Under the pieces are notes generated by a model. That model did not search any database, was not told the DNA's origin, and was given only the letters and a program-made list of their open reading frames with translations. DNA of 64,000 bases from Symbiodinium microadriaticum (lineage: Eukaryota > Sar > Dinophyceae > Suessiales > Symbiodiniaceae). Shown here piece by piece: positions 31,659 to 43,503 of the stretch. Numbering within the stretch: the first letter of the stretch is position 1; every line of letters begins with the position of its first letter. Both the position numbers and the translations under genes were made by a program. The stretch covers positions 10,001 through 74,000 of the forward strand of contig LSRX01001369.1 in the NCBI GenBank assembly GCA_001939145.1. Reading direction: 5' to 3'.

Positions 31659-32853
31659 GGTATTAGCTGAAACCCGGCTCGCTGCACCTGACCGTGCGCC
31701 AGTCAGTTCCTGATCGGCAGCTCGGATCGGTATGGGGCAGTCTGAACAATCAGGGTTGCACGTTTTCTGCCTCCAGGTCACTAGCCCTCCATGCAAGACC
31801 GCAGAGATTGTATCAACGGCCGCCGTGAGACATGCAATTGATAATTGAGCCCTGTGCGCTGTCTATGTCTCGAGACTTCCAGGCAATCGGCTACGCAAGC
31901 TACGCCCTACGCTCAAGGCACCTGGTCTTTCGCCTCCCGCTCTGCCCCAGCCGTTTCCGTACCGAGGCGTCGACTCTTCCCCGCCAAGATCCGACGGAGG
32001 TGGGCATTGGGGGCGCCCCTCCTTGGAGGTGCTTCATAGAGATCGCTATCATGCAGTTCATCTGCAGATTGCCCTCGACTGCCGGGTCTTCCTTTGGAGA
32101 TCTGCGCATCCCTTCTCGGCCCCGGGCTTCATGTTCTGGTTCTTCGGAGCTGCCTTGGGGGGAAGCCAAGTGGTCAGCCCAGAGCCTTGGCCTCGGAAAA
32201 CCTGGACCCCCACGCTCGCTGTGCCAGCTTTCAAAAAAAAACATGTACTACTAGAGTCCTTTGGTCTGCTGGGCTGCTAAGCACTACGCAACCCTACAGC
32301 AACCAACATGCAAAGCTGAACAACTTCGGAGCCCTTCATGTCACACGACCATTGTTGACCCTAGCCCTAGCCGCTCAATCCGATCCAAGCTGTCAGCACT
32401 GTACCGACGATTGGCTCCATTATCTTTTCCGGATCAAATCCAGCACCAACGAAAAGAGAAACAGCAAAGGCTGCAAACATGCCGGTCCGGCTCTGCTGCA
32501 ACGCACAGCGCCCAAGCAAACCGAGAATCCCTTGAATCTAGGCGTAATTTCACCTACACGAAACCTCTCAATCGTGGAACAAGCAGCCGCCCGAAGTGAT
32601 CCCGTAATCCAGTCTTCGACGAAAGGAAGTGGAACTTCAGCCAAAGCTGCAGCTTCATTGATGGAGGCAGCTTTGGAGATCGACGTGTGGATGGGCACCC
32701 GCTTCAACAGTGCGAGCTCCCGCTCCTGAGATGTGCCGTTCCGTCTCGGTGTGTTCAAGGTTATTGGTATACAAGCCTCACACATCCTGCCTCCCGCTTG
32801 CGACTGTGCACAGCCCATGTCAAGAAAAGCTTGCTCTCTTTCAAAGAGAATAT
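31659..32853. other. No supported gene
   Basis: Several open plus frames overlap (up to 211 codons at 32094-32729), but none has splice or start support or a recognisable motif. Confidence 0.35.
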
Positions 32854-32884
32854 TACACACACGCACACACACAGACACACAGAC
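32854..32884. repeat. (CA)n microsatellite
   Basis: CA/AC repeats interrupted by single G bases. Confidence 0.85.
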
Positions 32885-35800
32885 TTACATAGCCCTTGTG
32901 GCTAGGCCTATTGTGGCCCTAGATCCGGCGCCCAGCCGGCCACTAAGGCCAGGGCCAGGCGCTGAAGCACCGTGTCCGGCTTCTTGGGCCCTGCAGAGAC
33001 ACTGACTGTCACAGCAAGACCCAACCAGGTTCTCTCTCTTCTTCGCCGCGGGGTTTTTTTGCGTTTCAAAAAATGGGTCTCAGAGCCTCAGAACCCCAGA
33101 AGTCTTACACCAGAAGGGAACACAGCCGCCAAGTCCCAGGCCATCTCCCGCCGGACCACCGGTGACACTGGCCAAGGCTGGGAGTGCGACGTCTTCAGTG
33201 GAAACAAACTCATCTGTCACTACCAATTGCCATCTGAGGGACTCCTGCAAGGTAACTCCACCCAAGAGTATACTCTGAAGGAGCTATTCATATCAAGTGC
33301 TTATTTTCGAGTCGAACCTGTGCCAGCGGCCCTCTTAAACCTCAACCCTTCATCGAGGGCGGTTCATGTATTCGGGCTGTCTATCAACTTGCACAACTTG
33401 TGCCAGACAACAGTTTACTTGTTGTGGGTTGGCAACTGTCCCACAAACTGCGCTCCAGCTGAGTCTCCTCGATCCAAAGAAGAATCTCTGCTGCGCAGCT
33501 GTCGAAGGTCTTCTGAAGTGTCCGGACTCTTAAAAGCACAACACTTTGCCACAAGCAAGCTCTTTCTTGAGATGAAGCACGGGATTCAGCTTCAGCCACA
33601 ACCGAATCTGCCCCCGAAAATGCTACTCTTGCCACCTTCGGAGTCTTCACTGCTCCAGACGAAGCCACACCGGTGAATTTCATGCCCTCCCCGGCGCACG
33701 CGAAATGGCAATCTGAATCGCAGCACACAACCCTTCACCAGGTGATAGAACGCACAAGCCAAGTCGATGCCAGCAGGACCCTTGCAAGCCAGCGGCCTCG
33801 CTAGAAGTGGGTGGATGCACGGTCTGTTTCTAAAACAAGCGATTGCCTTCGTGTCGGGAGTCGGGAGCAGTTCGACCGCAATTGGGGATGTTGTGGGAGT
33901 TCTCGGTACGACGCAGTCAGCTGGGAGCTTACACGTTTGGCCTTATCTTGGCTAAGAGGCTAAGAACAGGCTGTTCCATTCTGAACCTGAGTCGTAGCCG
34001 TAGCAGGACGCCTAGCGGCGGCAATCACCCTCGTCGGCTTTGTCCAGCTGTCCAAGGGCGCCAACCCTCTCACCCCAAGTTCAAGGCCGCATCCTGCTCA
34101 AGCTTCAGGCACCGAAGCGCGGAGCCGACCCTCAAAAACTTGTGCCTTGTCAAAGTCCTTCACCGGCGTCCAGGACCAAACATTCATCTGAGATCCTGAA
34201 CGAGAAAAATAACAGCTCAGGCATGTCTCTGTCTTTCTATAAGAATCGGAAGCTGCATCACAGGGCTCCTTACACCTTCAATGGCTCATCCTGGACGCCT
34301 TGGACCCAAAACCTTGACTGTCGCCTATGCCCTTGGCTGCTGCCGGCCTATTGGGATCTCTTCCCTGCTCTGAAACCTGCGCGTGCAAGCGTCAGGCTTG
34401 TCTTGCTGAACCAGGCTTGACGACTGGTCTGTGGCGGCACCAGCTTATAATGCTTTGGCTACGCACCTCGGGTCTTCGTTCGATTCGAGAATCCCCACAA
34501 CACCGCAAGCTTCTGACAGGCTGTCCAACCTCACGGACGCATGCTAGTCGCCATTTATCCCATGAAGAAGTTTTTCTTGGCCTGTCCAAGTCGAAGTGAG
34601 TATCAGCCGTAGCAAACTCCTCCGAGAAGTACAATCTGTGTTCGAAGCTTTAAACTCTGCAGGGAACATCCGCACTGAAAGCTGGATCGCTGACAGCAAG
34701 AAGCCAAGCCGACTAGGGTCAAGAGGCAGTACGGCATGGGAAAAAGACCTCCGAGCTTCACCCAAACCTCCCTGAATCCGGCACCAGCTAAAGCCGTCCT
34801 GGCCCAAGGGCAAGCCGATGCAGGCCAACTGGGCAGACTTCGCGGTTCAGGTTAGGTTCGAGTCGGTTGGCTTTGTTCCAGGGCCTGTGCCACCTAAACC
34901 CCGCTGAAGCCCACGATCCACTAGGCGAGGCACCTTCTGGTCGGGGCTGATCACGCGTAAGGTGACCTGGAAGCAAAGCGTGGGTGCTATGGCCTCGTAG
35001 CCCGTGGGTGAAATGCCTGCAGTCGTAGTCCCAGGCCCAAGCAGCCTTCAATGCAACACGCTACTCTTTTTCGACCCCAGCGGACCTCGTGCACACAGTA
35101 CATCGTGTTCAGCCCGGGGTAGCCAGCACCTCAGCATGCTTCTCGGGTTTGGTTTGCTTCAAGAGTTCAGAACTAGGTGCTACACAAACACTTGGCGACT
35201 GGGGAGAAGGCATGGTATCGCATCTAACCGAAATTAAACTCTTGGCTCTTGCTGGGCTAGAACCCATGTTTGAACATGCGAAGTGAAACAATCAAGTCGA
35301 CCCAAGACAAGAAAAGGCCTTGCTCGGAGGAGGCAAGTCTTGCCCCAAACATCCCGGATCCGGTCACCAATGCAGCGAGCCACTCTGCACATTGTCTTCG
35401 GTATGGAAAGTGTACCTCTGGCCCAAGAACCCTGACATCAGGCCTGCACTTCAATATCCGGATCCACTGTTGAAGTTTCAGCGCGATGGTATGCACCGCA
35501 TGACTCGAAGGCCATGGTTTGGCATATTCAGTGAATGGTCATGGCGCCGTGTCCGCGGGCTCAAGCGTCATCTGACTTACGAGCACAATGCTTGCCATGA
35601 TTAGTTCGATCGGCTACGCTGGATCTCTGCCGGGGAGATTTCTGTAAACAAGTCCGACGCACCCGCTGCCCACTTCCTGCACGTGAGACACAGCTTCCAA
35701 AACAGGTAATGCAGCCAGGAAGCACTGTGACTACTGAAAGTGCACAAAGGGGAAGTACCCTTCCCACAAGTTATGAGCCGTAAAGTAGGGACCGACAGAC

Positions 35801-38021
35801 TCTTGGGCACCAGGTAATTCGAAACAGACCCCGCGGGAGACAGTTTGTCATTGTTTGTGGACATCACTTCGCATGCCAGTCTCTCGGGTTTAACAGGCTT
35901 CCTGGCTCTAAGCTCTGAGCTACTCCCTCTGCTCAGACGCAGTTTGGTCCACTCCTTTGTCGCCTTTGCGAGATCGAGCTCTGAATCTCCCGCGATCCTG
36001 GAGCTGGCCCTGCAGTGCCGGGATCCCGAAGCGGTCGTTCAGAACCGACATCCAGCAACTTCCTTAGGTCCATGTTCAAGGCTCTACCTCTACGTAGTCC
36101 AAAGACACTTTGAACACCCTGGAAACTCCTACCGCGGCCACTTCGCCCCGTGGGCGAGCTGGCCCCCTCTAGTCGCAGTGGCATCGGATTCTAGGTTCTG
36201 GCTTCAAAGCAGGACCTCGCCCTTCTCTCTGGGGGATCCTACACCGAAAGATGTGATTTTTAAAAGGAGGCCTCTCAAAACAGGTGAACTCCGCTGAGCG
36301 ACTCCAGGACTCGACGTACTTGTGCTCCTCGTCGTACAAAGTGCTCTCGCAGGATTGCAGCAGCGCGTTGTCGGAAGGCAGCTTCCAGCGGAGCCTCTTT
36401 TGGTGAAAACAAGGGATATCCACAAAAAAGAACACCCCCACCTGATATACCCGACTGCGACTCGTTGCAGAATCGACGGTTCAAGCGGGCTTCTGTTGTG
36501 GACCACAGTTGCGATCGACACGAGGCACTGATACATTTAGCATTCAACACCAGCCTCCGTAGCGGGAGCTGTTGGCGCTGGATCTGCTGGCCATCGTGCA
36601 TGAGCTGCAGACGGGAAACCACCACCTCAAGGAGAAAGTCTGAATTCTGAAAAGCGTGTCCGTCCTGGAAAATCCTACGGTTTTCCTGGCCGGCTCCCCT
36701 GGCATCTTTGGTGGTGGCAGTGATGGCCCTTCGGGCTGCTCTCGCTGCTCCAACAGTATTCGTTCCGCCCACTTCACATCAAACTATTGCGAACTACACT
36801 AACTGTGCAAATTCGCTAAACCTTCGTTAGGCTCGGATATTCTCATGGTTTCCCACTATCCTGGCACTTTTGTCAATGCCGTTGTTCAGAACCTGCAAAA
36901 AGTGTGGAAGACGGGTGAGCACACAAAGAACACAACAACAAACACAGTACTTCAGAAATAAGTCTTCCTTGGACTACGCTTGCTGTACGCTGTGGTCTCA
37001 GCAACTTGGCGTTACGAAATGGCTTCTGCTATCCTAGCATCGCATGCTCCCAAGTCACACAGGCTGCTAGCTAGCGGAGTGGTGGTGCTTTGGGGCCCGG
37101 GGCTTTGTTCAGTGCTCGGCCGCTGCATCTCAACCCCCGAACAGCCTCCTGGACCTGCATTGCAAGCTCACCCTGTCGTCACAAGACTCCATGCCGGCTC
37201 AAGGCATGATCCGCCCCGTCGATGTCCGCCAGCAGTCGAATTTTCCTTGCTGGTTGTGGAGGTCAAGCAAGTTTTGAGGGATCTCGGGCCACTTGCCAAG
37301 GAGACTGTACCAGCTTCGGTTGCCGAGGCAAAGGCCCTGAGGTGGCCTACTCAGTTCAGCGCCCGTGCTCAGTTCCACTGTCGAGAGTCAAGAGCCGTGT
37401 CACCCGCTTCAGCTGCTTCGTGCCGAGGCCTAGCGGATCAGGGAAAGGTTGCATCCTAATTTTTTGAGGGGGGTGGGAGCGAGACCTAGCCGTTTGTCGA
37501 TTGGAATTGTAAACGCATTCCATCCCTCCACCTCTCGCACACCACGCGGCCTGTGAGAATGCTCCCGCGCTGGCAGAAGAGCTCCCAAAAGAGTTGGTCC
37601 ACCGCCTGGTCCGAAAGCAGAGACACCGACCCTCCAAGAACCTCAAGGAGCTTTCTTGGTGCGACTCTTGCAGGCTTTGGCACGACTAATCTCCACTATC
37701 CTCAGCGCGAGAAGTAGTGAGGACGTCGAGTTCCTTCACAGAACGTGACATGGCCGCTCTTACTGCTCACAAAGACTTCAGTGCGACCTTCGAAGTCCGC
37801 TCAAAGAAAGGACGATTCCGAAACACAAACCTGCACCTTCCTGAACCTTTAAGCACTGAACGGCTCTAAACCCTGTCCCCAGCCCAAGAATTTGGCCGCT
37901 TTGCTTTTCCGCCTTCGCCCCGTGCTTGCCCCAGGTTTCCGTTGGGATGCCGTGGCTTCGCAGCATGTGGTTGAACTCCTGCCGCCAGTGTGAGGCGGAG
38001 GTCACCGAGCCGAGTAACTAG
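32885..38021. other. No supported gene
   Basis: The plus frame 32972-33676 (234 codons) is long, but its composition does not stand out. A short Leu-rich segment near 36560-36640 (RELLALDLLAIVHELQTGNH) could be a coiled-coil relic. Nothing is firm enough to call. Confidence 0.35.
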
Positions 38022-38315
38022 CACAATAAGCAACACCACTTCTACTGCAATAATACGAGAAGAGGAGTATCTATCAACCCTAAAAGTGGCAACGGGTGTA
38101 ACAGTAATCTTCTTGATTCAGCCCCCGCTGCAGCAACAGTGGGTACAATCGCAAGCACAACAGACAGCGCAAAGGAACAAAGCACAACTGAGCGCAGCCT
38201 GATTCATATGAGACACGGAAAAGAGCTATTGTCGTGGTTTATGCTCGTGATTGCAGTTGTCGCACGATTTTGTGTGCTCGTGATCTGTGGATTGAGCTGC
38301 GAAACTGTCTTCTGA
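38022..38315 (+). CDS. Candidate terminal exon with a transmembrane tail
   Basis: The frame opens directly after an AG (GAGTAACTAG, ending 38021) and runs 97 codons to a TGA at 38313-38315. It has no early start codon, so it is visible only when read as an exon. The product begins polar (Asn/Gly/Ser), has an Ala/Thr/Ser-rich middle (SAPAAATVGTIASTTDSAKE), then RHGKELL, and a 20-residue hydrophobic helix (WFMLVIAVVARFCVLVICGL) close to the C-terminus. This is the shape of a tail-anchored or single-pass membrane protein end. AT-rich DNA follows at 38320-38360 and could be untranslated. No family was recognised. Confidence 0.3.
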   Translation, partial: HNKQHHFYCNNTRRGVSINPKSGNGCNSNLLDSAPAAATVGTIASTTDSAKEQSTTERSLIHMRHGKELLSWFMLVIAVVARFCVLVICGLSCETVF

Positions 38316-39794
38316 TTCTCTTCTTCATAAATTATATATTCCATTGACAATAATTAGAGCAGCAGCCCTCGGCAATTGGAACTCTAGGGCAGTGCCAGCT
38401 TGGTGATTCTTGTCCCAGGAGCAAGGGGGTAAGCGAGCCATGAGTAATCAGCTGACGCAGTCAGGAAGACAGCGCATCAGGCAGCACAGAAGTGAGTTGG
38501 CGAGTGTACCCGTGCATGAGTCTGTGTAGACATCACTCTTGTTGCGCGTGCAGCCGACCGAATACCACTCATCTTACCTAAAAACTCAAGTAACATCAAA
38601 AATCGCAGTGCCAAATACCCCGCCCCGGCAGTCCGACACAGCCGGCCGCTCTAGGAGAGTGGCCTGGGCAGGCTGGTCAGATCTTACTCGGCTCGGCCGC
38701 TTCGGGTTGCTGGCGTCTAGCGAGCTGCGGGAATTCAAACATTCGCAGCTTGAGGCTGCAGGCTGCGGCTTGGGTAGGTAGGATGACATGCGGATATCTA
38801 AGAGACGCAGATCAGAATTGTGTCAACTACTCAAGCCTCAAGCCCTGAAGCCCAATCCAATATCAGGTTTGAGGACTCGGGATCATTCGATCATTCGAGT
38901 CGTCTAGAAGCACTCACCCTCCAGGATAATCCACATAACCCGAACCTGTCAAAGATCTAAGGCTTGGATGCTCTTTGCGCACCAGCGCCGAACTTGCAGC
39001 TCACCCTGAACCATATCTGAACCTCGCACTGAAGCGCTCCCGCTGCCCGAAAAAGTGAAAAAGTGAGCAGCGCCGTCACAATTGCAGTATGAGGATGTAT
39101 GAGGCTACGAGGCTACGGGATGGCAAGAAAAGGGAGGCTCGGCAGCAAGACGGTCACTGGGTCTCAAAGCCATGAGCGACAGGTTCGAGGAGTCCGACGG
39201 AGGCCTCGTCAGGCACCGGCGCAGGCTTGAAAGCTTAGGCAGGTTCATGTGCGATATCGACAAGCCTAGGCCCTGGGAAGGACACGAGTCATGTGACACC
39301 ATACAAGATGCCCCAAACTTGGACAGAGGAATCAAAGCATCCCTAAACTTCCAAATCCATGCAGGGTGTTGCGTGAAGCTCACATCGAGCGGCACTCGAA
39401 GGACAGGAACTCCGCGCGGCTTGCCCGGGCCCGGCCGGCTGGACTGACCTTGTCTTCAGCTTGAGAGCCTTTGGCCCAAACTCTCAGAAAAATCTGTGGA
39501 GATGAGCCGCAAAGATACAAGCGCAGGCAAGAGTAAACACATGTTTAGAATAAACACAGATTCAACACTCTACTCCCTTCCTTCCATCCAGGAAGTAGTA
39601 CACATGAATTATCGCGCCCTGCTGCGTGATGAAACTCAATCACGCAGTACATTCGCCTTGAGCCGACAGCATAGGAGGCGACTTCGGCAACCAATCTAGC
39701 AAAAGTTTGGAGGAAACCTCCGCTGGAGTCAACAACTGCCAACCTCTTTTCCTTCCGTCCGGTACGGGGTTAGAATGCCAGTGTGGCTGAGGCG
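38316..39794. other. No supported gene
   Basis: AT-rich near 38330-38360; otherwise nothing was seen. Confidence 0.4.
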
Positions 39795-39936
39795 GGTTGG
39801 GGTTCAGATTAGGGCTTAGGATGATTAGGATTCTGAGAGAGTTCAGGCTCCAACTGCTCCTGCGGCTTTGGTCATCCTCGCCCAGAAACCTCGGCCCGCA
39901 AACAGTTGCCATCAGAGTTCAGGGTTTAGGGTTCGG
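39795..39936. repeat. Degenerate telomere-like units
   Basis: GGTTGGGGTTCAGATTAGGG (39795 onward) and TTCAGGGTTTAGGGTTCGG (39918-39936) are eroded TTTAGGG units separated by about 90 bp of ordinary DNA. Confidence 0.5.
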
Positions 39937-40422
39937 ATTCAAGGTATGGTCAGGTTTCGTCTACGATTCCAGGCCCATTCTTCGATGTGAACCGAATTCG
40001 GAAAGCTGATTTTACAGGCTTCGCTAATTACTCGGAAATGGGTGGAAAGCCAGTTCCAGGGCCACAATTCGCCAGAGGCATGTCAACGGGTTTCGGACCT
40101 CGAGCCCTCTAAGCAGCAGGCAGGAGGGAGAGGCTGGAGGTGTGGAGCTCGGATGCGACCCGGCTCGCGTCCAGCTTGCAGCCTCATTCTGACAACGCAG
40201 CGCAGATCCAAGCCTTGCATCTGAAAGCGGATGCCTCCACACCACTCCACTGTCCGCCATGACGCTAGTTTTCACTGTCGAGCGGCAGCTCTGGCTGCCC
40301 GCGGCACCCATTGGGGGCGGGACAGCACGTGACCGGGCAGAACTGTTGCTAGGGCTACGGAGCGGGTGATGGTGGCTGAGGGTGGGCTCGGTCGCGGGAA
40401 GTACGCTTGCTCTTTGCAGAGG

Positions 40423-40472
40423 GCTGGGGTAGGGCTGACGAGGCTGAGGCTTGGGCTTGGGGGGGGGGGGGG
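40423..40472 (+). other. G-rich tract ending in G14
   Basis: GGGCTGGGGTAGGG lies near 40423, and fourteen consecutive G bases lie at 40459-40472. Four or more G-runs within 50 bases could form a G-quadruplex on the plus strand. Confidence 0.6.
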
Positions 40473-43277
40473 CTGTCCCACTCAGGGCCTACCTTCCCGT
40501 TTGAGCGACGCGGCTAGGCCTTGCAAAAGGCTGGGGGATTTGGAGCAGACACTTGGAAAAAAGGAACAGAACGATCCGCAAGCACTGGAGTACTAAGCCC
40601 GCGCCCCGAAGCACGGGAGGTTTGTGCCCTAAATCCGCCAAGACATTAGGTTTGGCGGTTGTGCAGAGTCCCTTAACTCTGGACAGCCCTCTGGTCCATG
40701 AAGTGCTGACTTGAGCTTACTGACTTAGTGGTTCCCATGCAGGCTTGAACACCACCGAACCGTGTTCAAGAGAGCTCTAAGTCTAGTGATCACCAGTGAT
40801 GCCCAGTACCAGCACTTGTCGCTGCCCACCCATGACTTTTAGTTGTGACTCTTGTTATTAGGACTGGTGGCCTACAAGGTGGACCACAACCAGACTCACT
40901 CAAACTAATCCCCATAACTGCGACACCTCAGAGTATCTCCGCGACCTCGGTCAAACTTCTGAGCTCATTTGTGGCGGTTGCTGGCTGACTCCTCCTTGTG
41001 GCGAAAGGAGGTGGCGTGCCATGAACCCTGAATGAGCGAGGGACACTTGAACAAGTAGGCCCACCTGCTGAAAGCCCAATTGTTTTCTGTGTTCTGATCT
41101 CTCCCTTCTGCGTGAATGTGTCTCAGTCTTGCTTTCTGTCGATGGGTTTGTGGATGTGTTTCTTCTCCTTCCTTCCCTCCCACCCTCCCGAACGACCGAG
41201 CAGGTATACAAACGTAGATGCATGGAATATGCAAGAGTGAGGCTTGGGGGCCGTTAGACCAGCAGTGTCCCTCACCCGTTCTCAGGGCATGAAAGCAGGA
41301 TCTTCAGCCGTGGCCAGACGAACCTGAAGAAATTTCAAGAACCTTCGCTGTAATTTGAAGAAGTCTTCTAAAGGCACAGTCTGTCTAACTAATCGAAACG
41401 TTGCTAGCAGGCAAACAGCAGGTCCACCCAGCACGCAGAGAGGCGAATTTTCAGCCTGCTCATGGCATGAAATCAGCAGGCACGCTTGAAACACTGGTAT
41501 ACGAGCAACCCGATCTGTTTATCATGTAACGTTGGTGCTTGATTCGATCCTGCTCTTGTCATGTTGCAGTGGGAAGCTTGTGGAGGTGCCAGAAGATTCC
41601 GTGACCCCTTCCAGCGGATCACATTGGATTTGGATATATCGACTTCTTCTCCAGGGGCAAAAGCGGACCACCAAGCTTCGGAAAGACACAGGGAAACTCC
41701 TCGTCGGGGGGGACTCCAAGCCTCGATTCCGCTGAAAGGGGATCGTCTTTCATGCTGTCGGCCATTGCAGCATGAGAGCTCCCTTAAAATACTTCCGCCC
41801 TAAGGGCGTTCTGGTGCATGATGTGCCTGCACGGCAGTGCCTGGTTGAAGGACTGGCGCTGTGCTTTCGAAACGAAGCCACTGAAAATTGGCACGCTTCC
41901 CTTTCTTGCCCGTGCGGTCCAATGCCTCTCAACCAGGCCAGAAAACTCAACTCGTCTCCCGAAAGCCCCTTCGGCAGCTCTGGGACTCTCTGGAGTCCCT
42001 GACAGTCCATATCCCAGAACCCCAGAACCCAAGTCTCTGTCATGGCGGCTTGTGGCCTAGAAGAGGGGAGAGAGAGAGGCGCTGGGAGACAAGCGGTTTC
42101 AAGTTGTCGGCCTCACGGCCTCCGAGCAACGGTTGCCGGGTTACTTAGGACTGGCCAGAAATAGATCTTGCGCTGTGGCTCCTACGCAAAGGAGGCCACA
42201 CTTTGAACAAAGCCTAAGTTTCTTCAGCGAAAGGAGAGGGCTTCGCACAACAGCCAAGCCGCTCCTTCTCTCAGAACCGCCTGAACCCGCAGCCTGAACC
42301 GTGTCGGGCAGTTGCTTGGTCTAAGCCTAAGCACACGCGTTTTGCCTCCCTTATCAAAGCAAAAGCTCCAGTCCTCATTGATCAACACACGACTCAGCAC
42401 AACACACTCACAGCAGCTTTACGTGATATTTCTGGCCACCCCTCACTTGGTGGTCATCGTCATCCGCGAGATTCGAGAGAAAAAGCCTCTACCGCTACGG
42501 CTTCCCGAAGATCTCGAGGATGGTGGCCGGGGGATCACCTGACCAGCCAAAACCACAGAGGTGCACACGAGATGCCTCTTGCCCCGTGCAGCCAGTCCTG
42601 CTGAAGCAAGTCCTCGCCCATTCCTGCACACAGAGGCACAGCTAGGCAAGGCCGAAGAGCTGAGAAAATCGAGAGCCAAGACTGGTGAACCGACACAGAG
42701 CAGCCCTTCAAAGACTGCCTTGCCTCCCAAGCTTTTCGTACTTTGAGCTGGAGGTTTCGGCACGGCAAGATCACTTCCGACCTTCATCCAGGGCTCTAGG
42801 AATCCGGAGAGGGCTGCAGGTTTCGGAAAGCAAACCACTTGGGGCGGCCGTGGATGGTCTCGGACGAAAGGAAAGGCAAGGACAAACCCGGGCAGCTGAC
42901 AGAAGTAGGGTCTTCACTTGCAGGCTCGGGACTCCAGGACAGGGCCATGTTTTTGCAAGCGAAGAGGTCGTTTCCACTCCGTTGCTTTAACAACTTCCCT
43001 GTGCGGGTCTCCGACTGGTGCAGAGATCAGGCTGTCAGGACTGCATCCAAAGCATCGCAGCATCACTAGCTTGGACGTCCCGGTTTCCAACTTCTCCACA
43101 CAGAATCACCCTCCATCGAAGCAGCGGACCGTCGTCGAAGGTGCTGCCGCAACTTTGGCCTAAGTTGCATTCATCGCTGGACCATGGAACGAACGCTGTT
43201 TCGGTGCTGGATCTCTATTGGGAGTTGATCCTAGGCTCGTTCAGGAATCCCACTCAGAATTCGTTGTGCGGTTGGCC
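40473..43277. other. No supported gene
   Basis: Many overlapping frames on both strands. No strand preference, repeat or RNA is evident. Confidence 0.35.
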
Positions 43278-43319
43278 ATCGTCATCAACATCATCGTCGT
43301 CATCATCATCTTCTTCCTT

Positions 43320-43352
<33 letters not shown>

Positions 43353-43503
43353 GCCGTCATGGCCATCACAGCGTCCATCGTCATTGCCATCGCCTTCGTC
43401 ATCACCATCATCATCATCATCATCATCATCACCGCCACCACCGACAACGTGAAACTGCAGAGAGAGAGAGAGAGAGCGAGCGAGAGAGAGAGAGAGAGAG
43501 AGA
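43278..43503. repeat. (TCA)n array followed by (GA)n
   Basis: TCA/ATC triplets with interruptions fill 43278-43445, including an uninterrupted run of about ten units near 43321. GA repeats follow at 43459-43503. Frames through the array give poly-Ser, poly-Ile and, on the minus strand, poly-Met. These are not genes. Confidence 0.9.
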
